A DNA stretch of 6,261 nucleotides from Palsa-504 sp050698735 (GCA_050698735.1 JBOHCG010000475.1:1-6261); one strand, 5' to 3'; counted from the stretch's first letter, positions 1-5,672 are shown. Notes: generated by a model from the sequence alone, not told the origin. Numbers and translations: made by a program.

Positions 1-497
1 CCGACGCCACGTTCGACCCGGTGAACTTCTCCTTCCCGCACGGCACGCACCTGTGCGCCGTCGAGGTGGACACCGAGACCGGATTCGTCACCATCCCCAA
101 GTACGTCTGCGTCGATGACTGCGGCAACCCGATCAACCCGCTGCTGATCGAGGGCCAGGTCCACGGCGGCGTCGCGGAGGCCATCGGGCAGGCACTGCAC
201 GAGGAGGCCGTGTACGACGACGCGGGCAACCTGGCCACCGGGACCTTCGTCGACTACACTCCGCCGTCGGCGGCCGACCTGCCGTCGTTCATCACCGACC
301 TGACGGTCACGCCGTCCACCGACAACCCGCTGGGCGCCAAGGGCGTCGGCGAGGCCGGCACCATCGGCGGCACACCCGTCGTGATCAACGCGATCACCGA
401 TGCGCTGCGGCCGTTCGGCGTCAATGACATCCGGATGCCCGCCACCCCCGAACGGGTCTGGCGAGCGGTGCACGGCTCGGACGGAGGTGCATCATGA
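1..497 (+). CDS. coxL: CO dehydrogenase/xanthine dehydrogenase-type molybdopterin large subunit, C-terminal part
   Basis: The reading frame is already open at base 3 and gives 164 residues before the TGA at 495-497, so this is only the C-terminal fifth of a subunit that is usually near 780 residues. In this family the large subunit carries the molybdenum-cytosine dinucleotide cofactor and oxidises CO or a related small substrate in the cytoplasm, passing electrons to the iron-sulfur and FAD subunits. Visible family marks are the FPHGTHLCAVEVDTETG segment, the INPLLIEGQVHGG segment, and KGVGEAGTIGGTP, whose Glu (bases 351-353) aligns with the conserved catalytic glutamate near the C-terminus. 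The end MPATPERVWRAV is also typical. It overlaps the FAD subunit gene by four bases (ATGA). The signature loop that separates form I from form II enzymes lies upstream of the window, so the true substrate is open; the gene symbol is by family only. Confidence 0.85.
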   Translation, partial: DATFDPVNFSFPHGTHLCAVEVDTETGFVTIPKYVCVDDCGNPINPLLIEGQVHGGVAEAIGQALHEEAVYDDAGNLATGTFVDYTPPSAADLPSFITDLTVTPSTDNPLGAKGVGEAGTIGGTPVVINAITDALRPFGVNDIRMPATPERVWRAVHGSDGGAS

Positions 498-1357
498 TCC
501 CCGCGGCATTCGACTACGTGCGCCCGGGCTCGGTCGCGGACGCGGTGGCGGCGCTGGGGTCTGCCGGCGAGGACGGCAAGGTGCTGGCCGGCGGGCAGTC
601 GCTGCTGCCGGTCCTGCGACTGCGGATGGCCTTCCCGTCGACCCTGGTCGACATCGGCCGCATCCCCGAGTTGCGCGGCGTCCGCGACGACGGCGACGCG
701 ATCGTCATCGGCGCGATGACCACCCACCACGACGTGATGCACGACGAGCTGGTCGGCCGTTACGCTCCACTGATCGCCAAGGCCACGGCCACCGTGGCCG
801 ACCCGCAGGTCCGCCACCGTGGCACGTTCGGCGGTTCGCTGGCGCATGCCGATCCGGCCGGCGACCTGGGTGCCGTCGCGCTCGCCCTGAGCTGCGAGCT
901 CGTCGTCTCGGGTCCGGCTGGCGAACGCCGCCTGGCGGCCGCGGACTTCTTCACCGACTACCTGACAACCGCGCTCGCGCCCGGCGAACTGCTCACCGCC
1001 GTGCGCGTCCCCAAGCTCGGCGACGGCTGGTCCTCGCACTACGAGAAGTTCAACCGGGTCGCGCAGGCGTGGGCGATCGTCGGCGTCGCCGCGCTCGTCA
1101 GGCTCGACGGCGGCACGTCGATCACCGAGACCCGGGTCGGGCTCACCAACATGGGGCCGACCCCGCTGCGGGCAACCGCCACCGAGGCGGCACTTGCCGG
1201 CGCGCAGGCAACCCGAGACGCCGTCACCGCAGCGGCATCGCATGCGGCGGAGGGCACCCACGCGCCGAGCGACCTGTCCGGCGGGTCCGATTACCGGGAC
1301 CACCTTGCCCGCGTCCTGACCGCCAGGGCAGTCCTGGCCGCGATCGGAAGCCACTGA
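494..1357 (+). CDS. coxM: CO dehydrogenase/xanthine dehydrogenase-type FAD-binding medium subunit
   Basis: A complete 287-residue protein, the normal length for the FAD subunit of molybdenum hydroxylases. It accepts electrons from the [2Fe-2S] subunit and hands them to a quinone or other acceptor. The two FAD-contact motifs are present: AGGQSLLP at residues 32-39 and TFGGSLAHADP at 111-121. The N-terminus (FDYVRPGSVADAV) and the YEKFNRVAQAWAIVGVAA stretch are typical of the CoxM group. The ATG at 494 overlaps the stop of the large subunit (ATGA) and has GGAGG at 483-487, six bases upstream, so the two genes are translationally coupled. The large-then-medium order fits the S-L-M order usual for form II operons rather than the M-S-L order of classical form I; this is inference because the small subunit is outside the window. 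No accessory gene (coxD, E, F or G) follows directly. Confidence 0.9.
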   Translation: MIPAAFDYVRPGSVADAVAALGSAGEDGKVLAGGQSLLPVLRLRMAFPSTLVDIGRIPELRGVRDDGDAIVIGAMTTHHDVMHDELVGRYAPLIAKATATVADPQVRHRGTFGGSLAHADPAGDLGAVALALSCELVVSGPAGERRLAAADFFTDYLTTALAPGELLTAVRVPKLGDGWSSHYEKFNRVAQAWAIVGVAALVRLDGGTSITETRVGLTNMGPTPLRATATEAALAGAQATRDAVTAAASHAAEGTHAPSDLSGGSDYRDHLARVLTARAVLAAIGSH

Positions 1358-1584
1358 AGGCATGGAGCAATTGCTCACCCCGGATACGCGAACGGCGTCG
1401 TCCTCCATACGCTGGGCCACCGCACGCTCACGTAGATCCCGCCGCCCGGGAACGCCTTCCCCCGGCCCGGGGTCCTTGACGGTAAGTCTGGCCGGTGCGG
1501 CAGCCATCACCACGCCGTTGACGCCTCCGGCCGAGATTCCGGAATCGCCGGTCAAAGCACACAGGATCTGCTGAAGGAGAGGTT
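1358..1584 (+). other. Intergenic region with two 12-base palindromes and the ribosome site of the next gene
   Basis: No convincing gene is seen in these 227 bases. A 70-codon plus frame (1362-1574) and a minus frame starting at 1555 are both open, but their third-position G+C is only about 70-75% by eye, clearly below the flanking genes, and neither peptide resembles a family I know. The stretch holds two perfect 12-base palindromes, GAGCAATTGCTC (1365-1376) and GATTCCGGAATC (1535-1546), and a G/C-only inverted repeat CCCCGG-C-CCGGGG (1460-1472) without a T tract. TTGACG at 1518-1523 could be a -35 box, but no good -10 follows. AAGGAGAGG at 1574-1582 is the ribosome-binding site of the next gene. 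Confidence 0.5.
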
Positions 1585-2934
1585 ATGAACAGGTCGTTTG
1601 ACGTGGTCGTGATCGGAACCGGCGAAGCCGGTTCCGCGGCGGCGCTGCACTGTCGGGCCGCGGGCCTGGAGGTGGCGATCGCCGACTCCCGGCCCTTCGG
1701 CGGCACCTGCGGGCTGCGAGGTTGTGACCCCAAGAAGGTACTGGTCGGAGCCGCTGAGATCATCGACAGGAAACACCGTATGGACGGCCGGGGCGTCGTG
1801 GGGGAGTTGCGCATCGACTGGCCCGAGCTAATCCGTTTCAAGTCCACGTTCACCGACCCCTTCCCCGCACAACGTGAGGATGGCTTCATCAACGCGGGAG
1901 TGGAAACGTTTCACGGCCGCGCACGCTTTGCCGGCCAGCGTTCGATCGAGGTCGGCGGCGATGTGCTCGGCGCTACCCACCTGGTCATAGCGGCAGGCGC
2001 GTGGCCGGCCAAGCTGGGCATCCCTGGAGAGACTCACCTAACCCGCAGCGACCAGTTTCTGGACCTGCCGGAGCTGCCCGGGCGGATCGTCTTCGTCGGA
2101 GGCGGGTACATCGCCTTCGAGTTCGGTCACGTGGCGGCCAGGGCCGGGGCGGCGGTCACTATCCTGCACCAAGGAGCCCGGCCGCTTGAGCGCTTCGACC
2201 AGGATCTCGTGGCCAAGCTGGTGCAGCGGACCCGGGATGCGGGCATCGACGTACGGACCGGGACCAAGGTCGTCGGCATCGAGGGAGCACCGGGTGCCTT
2301 CACGGTCACCGCGACGTCTGGCACAGGGTCTGAGATGGTCGAGGCGGACATGGTCGTCCACGCCGCGGGCCGGGCACCCGAGATAGATGACCTCGACCTT
2401 CCCGCCGCAGGCGTGGAGTTCGATCGCCGTGGGATCACCGTTAACGGTCATCTGCAGAGCGTCTCGAACCCGGCGGTCTATGCGGCGGGCGACGCAGCCA
2501 ACAGCGGAGGCCTGCCCGAGACGCCCTTCGCCCAGTACGAGGGCGGCCTCGTGGCCCGTAACATCCTGGACGGCAACAAGCTCACTGCCGACTACCTCGG
2601 CTCGGGCAGTGTCGTTTATTCGATTCCCGCGCTGGGCGGCGTCGGGATGACCGAACAGGAAGCCCATGCCAAGGGCCTGGACTTCACCGTCAACCAGTCC
2701 GACACCTCCAGCTGGTACTCCGCGCGGCGTGTGGCCGAACCGGCATCAATGTACAAGGTGCTGGTCGAGAAGGACAGCCGCAGGATTCTCGGAGCTCATG
2801 TCCTGGGCCCGGAGGCCGACGAGTTTGTGAACGTCTTCGCTCTTGCCATCCGGGCAGGCGTCCGCTCCGACGCGCTGGAAGAGACGCTATTCGCCTACCC
2901 GACGCAAGCCTCCAACATGGCATGGATGCTATAG
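1585..2934 (+). CDS. FAD-dependent pyridine nucleotide-disulfide oxidoreductase (glutathione reductase/mercuric reductase superfamily)
   Basis: A complete 449-residue flavoprotein, close to the usual 450-470 of the superfamily. In order it shows the FAD Rossmann motif GTGEAG (residues 11-16), the redox-active disulfide GGTCGLRGCDPKK with C42 and C47, the NAD(P)H-binding motif GGGYIAFEFG (172-181), the second FAD motif VYAAGD with D303, and a C-terminal dimerisation domain. The ATG at 1585 has a strong ribosome site, AAGGAGAGG, at 1574-1582. The C-terminus is unusual: where glutathione, lipoamide and mercuric reductases have the catalytic HPTxxE, this protein reads YPTQAS, so the base His is Y438 and the partner Glu is S443. 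From memory, similar AYPT endings occur in a subgroup of actinobacterial and cyanobacterial homologues. The substrate is therefore unknown; it should not be called glutathione, mycothiol or lipoamide reductase without evidence. It stands alone, 227 bases after coxM and 180 bases before the next start. Confidence 0.88.
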   Translation: MNRSFDVVVIGTGEAGSAAALHCRAAGLEVAIADSRPFGGTCGLRGCDPKKVLVGAAEIIDRKHRMDGRGVVGELRIDWPELIRFKSTFTDPFPAQREDGFINAGVETFHGRARFAGQRSIEVGGDVLGATHLVIAAGAWPAKLGIPGETHLTRSDQFLDLPELPGRIVFVGGGYIAFEFGHVAARAGAAVTILHQGARPLERFDQDLVAKLVQRTRDAGIDVRTGTKVVGIEGAPGAFTVTATSGTGSEMVEADMVVHAAGRAPEIDDLDLPAAGVEFDRRGITVNGHLQSVSNPAVYAAGDAANSGGLPETPFAQYEGGLVARNILDGNKLTADYLGSGSVVYSIPALGGVGMTEQEAHAKGLDFTVNQSDTSSWYSARRVAEPASMYKVLVEKDSRRILGAHVLGPEADEFVNVFALAIRAGVRSDALEETLFAYPTQASNMAWML

Positions 2935-3050
2935 CGCTCGATCCCGGCTGAGCATCTCGCCCCGAACCGGCCGTCCGGGCTGATAGCACCGCGATGAGCC
3001 AATCTAGGCCCGTCGTGACAGTTCATCGCCCACCGGGCCGGACGGGCACG

Positions 3051-3079
3051 TTGACCTGGCGGTCACTATTTATTACGAT
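3051..3079 (+). promoter_or_regulatory. Sigma-70-type promoter of the hemerythrin-DUF2249 gene
   Basis: TTGACC (3051-3056) and TACGAT (3074-3079) are separated by exactly 17 bases and point at the gene starting at 3115. Transcription would begin near 3086, giving a leader of about 29 bases. The stretch is markedly AT-rich against its surroundings. Both hexamers are read directly; activity is inference. Confidence 0.6.
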
Positions 3080-3097
3080 TATCGTCGTAACAAATAG
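3066..3097 (+). promoter_or_regulatory. Candidate repressor operator: 32-base inverted repeat over the -10 box
   Basis: The left arm CTATTTATTACGA (3066-3078) and the reverse complement of the right arm, CTATTTGTTACGA (from 3085-3097), agree at 12 of 13 positions across a 6-base centre. The palindrome covers the -10 hexamer and the predicted start point of transcription, the classic place for a repressor. An inner palindrome, ACGAT-T-ATCGT (3075-3085), is nested in it. The regulator is unknown. An Rrf2/NsrR-type NO sensor is one idea because of the gene it controls, but TetR, ArsR or MarR proteins could equally bind such a site. Confidence 0.6.
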
Positions 3098-3101
3098 TCG
3101 T

Positions 3102-3109
3102 GAGGAGGG
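3102..3109 (+). promoter_or_regulatory. Ribosome-binding site that fixes the start at 3115
   Basis: GAGGAGGG ends five bases before the ATG at 3115. A GTG at 3100 in the same frame would add five residues, but it would place this site inside the coding region and leave the start without one. Confidence 0.65.
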
Positions 3110-3114
3110 CTGCC

Positions 3115-3852
3115 ATGACTACGGTGAGCCCGGCAGCAGGGTACGCACAACCACCGGGATCTACTGACCAGCCCGGCGGCCCGCCGCTCACGCTGCCCGA
3201 TCAGCACCTGCTCCTGCTGTGGCAGGTCGCGGCGCGTGCCGAGGATCTGCTGGCCGCCGCTGCACACGGCCGCTGGCCCGGCACCGAACTGGCCGCGCTG
3301 GCCGACTGCGCCCGGGCCGGAGTGCTGCGCCAGGCATCTGACGAGGAGACACTGCTGTTTCAGGCCGGCGCCCCCGCCGTCGCCGACCGGCTGGCCCGGG
3401 ACCACGCGCGGCTGCGCTCGGGCGCTGAGCTCCTGGCACGGGCGGCCGCCGGGGAGCAGTCCTTGTCGCGGGCACAGCTCGCCGCGGCCACCCGCGATTT
3501 CGTCGCCCAGCTCCAGCGTCACGTGAACGCCGAGGAGGGACTGCTGGCATCGGGGCGCTCACCCGAAAGCGTGCCGGCCACCGTCTTGCTCAGCGGCCAC
3601 CCGCACGAGTGGTACCCGCTCAGCGGGGGGCCGGTGATCGACCTGGACGCGCTCCCTGCGGGCCGAGCCGTCACCGCGGCTCTGGCCCGGCTGATGCGTC
3701 TGCGCCGCGGCGAGCAGGTCGAATTCCGGTCCGGCACGGACATCAGCCCGGTCCGGAGGGAGATGGACAAGCTCAGCCCGGGCGGCTACGGGTTCGTCAG
3801 CCTGCAAGACGGGCCGGACCGGTGGCGGATACAGGTCACCCGCCGCTACTAA
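3115..3852 (+). CDS. Hemerythrin-like domain fused to DUF2249
   Basis: A complete 245-residue cytoplasmic protein with two domains. Residues about 25-146 form a hemerythrin-like helical bundle: H31 in the DQH motif, E77/E78 in DEETLLF, H97 in RDHARL, and H136 with E140/E141 in RHVNAEE are the likely di-iron ligands of an HHE-type site. Residues about 174-245 match DUF2249, recognisable from IDLDALPAG and from the ending GPDRWRIQVTRR. There is no signal peptide and no membrane segment; residues 1-24 are a flexible Pro/Gly/Ser-rich leader. Hemerythrin-like proteins bind O2 or NO or repair iron-sulfur sites, and DUF2249 proteins often sit near nitrogen-oxide metabolism genes; a role in NO or oxygen sensing or detoxification is inferred. 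The gene is monocistronic or heads a transcript, with its own promoter and a striking operator. The domain assignment is firm, the ligand set probable, and the biochemical role unknown. Confidence 0.82.
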   Translation: MTTVSPAAGYAQPPGSTDQPGGPPLTLPDQHLLLLWQVAARAEDLLAAAAHGRWPGTELAALADCARAGVLRQASDEETLLFQAGAPAVADRLARDHARLRSGAELLARAAAGEQSLSRAQLAAATRDFVAQLQRHVNAEEGLLASGRSPESVPATVLLSGHPHEWYPLSGGPVIDLDALPAGRAVTAALARLMRLRRGEQVEFRSGTDISPVRREMDKLSPGGYGFVSLQDGPDRWRIQVTRRY

Positions 3853-3985
3853 TACTAGGTGGCGGGTTACTAACTATCAGCATTGCAGGAATCCCGCAAG
3901 TCGCGGCACCTACTTTTGACTCTGCCCGGACCGCCGCGGCACAGGCTGGACGGCCGTCGGCGATAGGACTGGGAGGCTGGTCAAG

Positions 3986-4432
3986 GTGGGTGCAGACGAA
4001 GCTGGCGAGATGCAGGTCTCGGAGGCGCAGATCGCGGTTCACTGGCGGGAGGAGGAACGCTACTACCCGCCGGCGAAGACGATCTGGGGCCAGCCGGAAC
4101 GGTACCTGGACATCTACTACCGGAAGTACTGCCCCGTCAAGCCGGGGATCAGCCCGGGCCCCGAAACCGAGATCGGCAAGATCGCCCGGCCGAAGAACGT
4201 CTGGATTGTCCCGGACATGCCGAAGACCCGGTCCGGGAAGATCATGCGCCGGGTCATCGCCGGGGTGTCCAACTTCACCGACGTCGGCGACATCACCACC
4301 CTGGCCAACCCGGAAATCGTCGACCAGATCCGGGACCAGGTGCAGAGCGCGAAGCAGGCCCGCGGCGAGGTGCCCAGGCAGCAGTCGGCGGCCGAGGCGG
4401 AGGAGATCAGCAAGTTCGGGAGCACCGGATGA
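3986..4432 (+). CDS. Acetyl-CoA synthetase remnant, internally deleted in frame
   Basis: This 148-residue frame is built from separate pieces of an AMP-forming acetyl-CoA synthetase (normally about 650 residues). Residues 13-30 (EAQIAVHWREEERYYPP) match the extreme N-terminus. Residues 32-48 (TIWGQPERYLDIYYRKY) match a segment of the core near residue 450 of full-length enzymes. Residues 50-120 match the C-terminal lid, including EIGKIARPKNVW and the A10 motif PKTRSGK with the catalytic lysine K85. Nearly all of the ATP/acetate-binding core is missing, so acetate activation is not expected. The frame has no stop and keeps good codon use. A GTG at 3986 with GGGAGG at 3971-3976 is the likely start; an ATG at 4010 is possible. 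Its stop overlaps the next start (ATGA), so translation through this frame may be kept to feed the downstream gene. It is either a decaying pseudogene kept in frame or a derived small protein. Confidence 0.7.
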   Translation: MGADEAGEMQVSEAQIAVHWREEERYYPPAKTIWGQPERYLDIYYRKYCPVKPGISPGPETEIGKIARPKNVWIVPDMPKTRSGKIMRRVIAGVSNFTDVGDITTLANPEIVDQIRDQVQSAKQARGEVPRQQSAAEAEEISKFGSTG

Positions 4433-4728
4433 CCGCCGTCGCCGCCTTCTCCATCACCCCGCTCGGCGTCGGCGACTCGGTTGGCGACCGGGTCGCCGAG
4501 GCGGTCCGCATCGTCCGGGCCAGCGGCCTGCCCAGCGAGACCAACGCCATGTTCACCAACGTCGAGGGCGAGTGGGACGAGATCATGCCGGTGATCCGGG
4601 CCTGCATCGACAAGGTCGCCGAGGCGGCGCCCCGGGTGGCGGTCACCATCAAGCTGGACTGGCGTCCCTGGCAGCCCGCCGGCCGCCTGAGCCGGGATAT
4701 GGAGTCGGTGGAGCGGCGGCTGCGCTGA
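4429..4728 (+). CDS. Thiamine-binding-type protein, UPF0045/MTH1187 family
   Basis: A complete 99-residue protein of the usual size for this single-domain family (Pfam Thiamine_BP, related to YkoF). The diagnostic segments are FSITPLGVGDSVGDRVAEAV near the N-terminus, GLPSETNAMFTNVEGEWDEIM in the middle and VAVTIKLDWRP near the end. Members are small cytoplasmic ferredoxin-fold proteins that bind thiamine or a related small molecule; their cellular role is poorly defined. The ATG at 4429 overlaps the stop of the acetyl-CoA synthetase remnant by four bases, with GGGAG at 4418-4422 as ribosome site, so the two are almost certainly co-translated. Unlike its upstream partner it looks intact, which suggests that this gene is the functional part of the operon. 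The next coding-like frame on the other strand ends at 4733, leaving only four bases between the convergent stops and no room for a terminator. Confidence 0.85.
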   Translation: MTAVAAFSITPLGVGDSVGDRVAEAVRIVRASGLPSETNAMFTNVEGEWDEIMPVIRACIDKVAEAAPRVAVTIKLDWRPWQPAGRLSRDMESVERRLR

Positions 4729-4732
4729 CCGC

Positions 4733-4915
4733 TCACTCGCTCACGCTGGCGCGGTCCTCGCGCGACCCGCCGGGCGGGCTGACCACGATGGCGTGGACGT
4801 TGACGAACTCAAGCAGCCCGTGCCGGGACAGCTCGGAGCGCAGCATCGCCGGCGCGGTCATGGCAACGGTCATCAAGCCGACCAGCGCAGACCTTGCCGG
4901 CCTAGCGACGGTCAT
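4733..4915 (-). CDS. Coding-like minus-strand fragment, unknown family
   Basis: From the ATG at 4915 this frame gives 60 residues; it stays open further upstream to a TAG at about 4975, inside the end of the stress-protein gene. Third codon positions are about nine tenths G or C, as strong as the real genes nearby, so it looks like genuine coding DNA. The core MLRSELSRHGLLEFVNVHAIVV could form a helix and a strand, but I do not recognise the family. Its first part is made of repeated DNA: MTVA occurs twice, on either side of a copy of the 35-base repeat. No convincing ribosome site precedes the ATG. It may be the 3' end of a gene truncated by the rearrangement that left the repeats, or a short gene read with the stress protein. 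Existence as a translated gene is uncertain. Confidence 0.35.
   Translation of the reverse strand: MTVARPARSALVGLMTVAMTAPAMLRSELSRHGLLEFVNVHAIVVSPPGGSREDRASVSE
4870..4904 (-). repeat. 35-base direct repeat, copy 1
   Basis: Identical over all 35 bases to 4941-4975, with a period of 71 bases. Read on the minus strand it begins TAGGCCGGCAAGG and ends CGGCTTGATGA. On that strand this copy lies between two near-identical 11-mers, ATGACCGTCGC (4915-4905) and ATGACCGTTGC (4873-4863), which match at 10 of 11 positions. It lies inside the coding-like fragment of unknown family. Confidence 0.95.
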
Positions 4916-4940
4916 GACGTGGACGGGCCCGGTGTGCGAC

Positions 4941-4975
4941 TCATCAAGCCGACCAGCGCAGACCTTGCCGGCCTA
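4941..4975 (-). repeat. 35-base direct repeat, copy 2
   Basis: Identical to 4870-4904 and separated from it by 36 bases. On the minus strand it encodes the last 10 residues of the universal stress protein plus its TGA stop. The bases next to this copy do not repeat the 11-mer that brackets copy 1. Confidence 0.95.
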
Positions 4976-5438
4976 TGGCCGGTTTCGTGACGCGCCCCAC
5001 GATCGCGACGGGACACGGCGCGGCGCGCAGGCAGGCGCGGTGGACGGGCCCCGCCGCATGCGGGAGGTCTCCCGCCCGGCCGGTGCTGCCGAGCACGAGC
5101 AGTTCGGTGCCCGCGGCGCGGTCGAGCAGCACTCGTTCCGGACGGCCCTCGGCCACGTCCGTCCGCAGCCACGTCGGCGGGGCCTGGCCGAAAGCCGCGC
5201 GCACCGACGCGGCCAGCAGCGAAACCGCGGCCGCCCGGCTCTCCTCCCGGCTGGGCAGGCAGCAGTGTGATGCGTACGGCGCCCGGAACCGCTTCGCATC
5301 CTCCCAGGCGTACACCGCGTGCAACTCCGCCCGCAGCAGCCTTGCCTCCCGGGCCGCCCAGGCCAGCGCGGCCACCGACGCCGGAGAACCGTCGACCCCG
5401 ACCACGATCCGCCGCCTGGCCGGGATCTTATTACTCAC
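4944..5438 (-). CDS. Universal stress protein (UspA family)
   Basis: A 164-residue single-domain cytoplasmic protein. It opens with RRRIVVGVDGS (residues 8-18, conserved D16), has the VYAWEDA strand end, and carries the nucleotide-binding loop LVLGSTG...G with G117, G120 and G130 in the G-2x-G-9x-G spacing. The residue after the last Gly, normally Ser or Thr, is P131, which may weaken ATP binding. The domain ends with CPVAIV (residues 142-147); the last 14 or so residues are an extra tail, mostly encoded by a 35-base repeat that also provides the stop. I chose the GTG at 5438 because AGGAAGAGG (5444-5452) lies five bases upstream and the domain begins right after it. A GTG at 5501 in the same frame coincides with the predicted transcription start and would give a leaderless 185-residue form. 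It is divergent from the reductase at 5743. The role is inferred as stress or low-oxygen adaptation, as for actinobacterial homologues. Confidence 0.85.
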   Translation of the reverse strand: MSNKIPARRRIVVGVDGSPASVAALAWAAREARLLRAELHAVYAWEDAKRFRAPYASHCCLPSREESRAAAVSLLAASVRAAFGQAPPTWLRTDVAEGRPERVLLDRAAGTELLVLGSTGRAGDLPHAAGPVHRACLRAAPCPVAIVGRVTKPAIGRQGLRWSA

Positions 5439-5507
5439 GCCATCCTCTTCCTGGCATAGCTGGCGCCTCAGCTGGTATCTGATGCCTGATTCGCGGGCCA
5501 CAATGCG

Positions 5508-5536
5508 AAGCTAGCGCTCGGACGTTGCAGTTTCCC
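5508..5536 (-). promoter_or_regulatory. Leftward promoter of the universal stress protein gene
   Basis: On the minus strand GGGAAACTGCAA (5536-5525) is followed after 11 bases by TAGCTT (5513-5508), a TANNNT-type -10. The predicted start of transcription is near 5501, about 63 bases before the chosen GTG at 5438. The same arrangement occurs in mirror image at 5644-5672. The shared element sits where a -35 box belongs but is not TTGACA-like, so it is either an activator site or the -35 of an alternative sigma factor. Confidence 0.5.
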
Positions 5537-5572
5537 TTCAGTTGTATGCGGCGTCTGCCTTCCTCGAGTGCG

Positions 5573-5598
5573 CTGGGCGGAAAGACTCATGTGCCCAG
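5573..5598. repeat. Inverted repeat midway between the divergent promoters
   Basis: CTGGGC (5573-5578) and GCCCAG (5593-5598) are perfect 6-base arms around 14 bases. The centre, near 5585, lies close to the midpoint of the two promoter elements (near 5590). It could be a dimeric regulator site serving both genes, but arms this short may arise by chance. Confidence 0.35.
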
Positions 5599-5643
5599 TC
5601 GGCTCTGGAAGCCGCTCCGCGGTTTTCCGGCTCGGAAGTCGCA

Positions 5644-5672
5644 GGAAAACTGCAAACCGCCTGGCCTAACGT
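5644..5672 (+). promoter_or_regulatory. Rightward promoter of the CoA-disulfide-reductase-like gene
   Basis: GGAAAACTGCAA (5644-5655) is followed after 11 bases by TAACGT (5667-5672), a TANNNT-type -10. It matches the leftward element at 11 of 12 positions with the same spacing. The predicted start near 5679 gives a leader of about 64 bases, almost equal to the leader of the divergent stress-protein gene. Confidence 0.5.

Noticed and set aside
254..1555. 433-codon open frame on the minus strand
   Set aside because: It runs antisense to most of coxL and all of coxM, its translation is low-complexity Arg/Gly/Ala-rich without domains, and the plus-strand genes are unmistakable.
3007..3039. Inverted repeat GGCCCG/CGGGCC as terminator after the disulfide reductase
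   Set aside because: The 6-base arms enclose 21 bases and no T tract follows; in GC-rich DNA such arms are common.
3853..3985. Promoter for the acetyl-CoA synthetase remnant (TTGACT at 3916-3921)
   Set aside because: No acceptable -10 lies 16-18 bases downstream; a start within this 133-base gap is likely but cannot be placed from sequence.
4870..4975. CRISPR-like unit: 35-base repeat, 36-base spacer, 35-base repeat
   Set aside because: Only two repeats and one spacer, no cas gene or leader, one copy encodes the end of the stress protein, and the spacer itself shares motifs with the flank. An automatic finder may flag it, but a small duplication explains it better.
3609..5270. 553-codon open frame on the plus strand
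   Set aside because: It crosses four recognised genes in the wrong frame and is Arg/Pro/Gly-rich, typical of shadow frames in GC-rich DNA.
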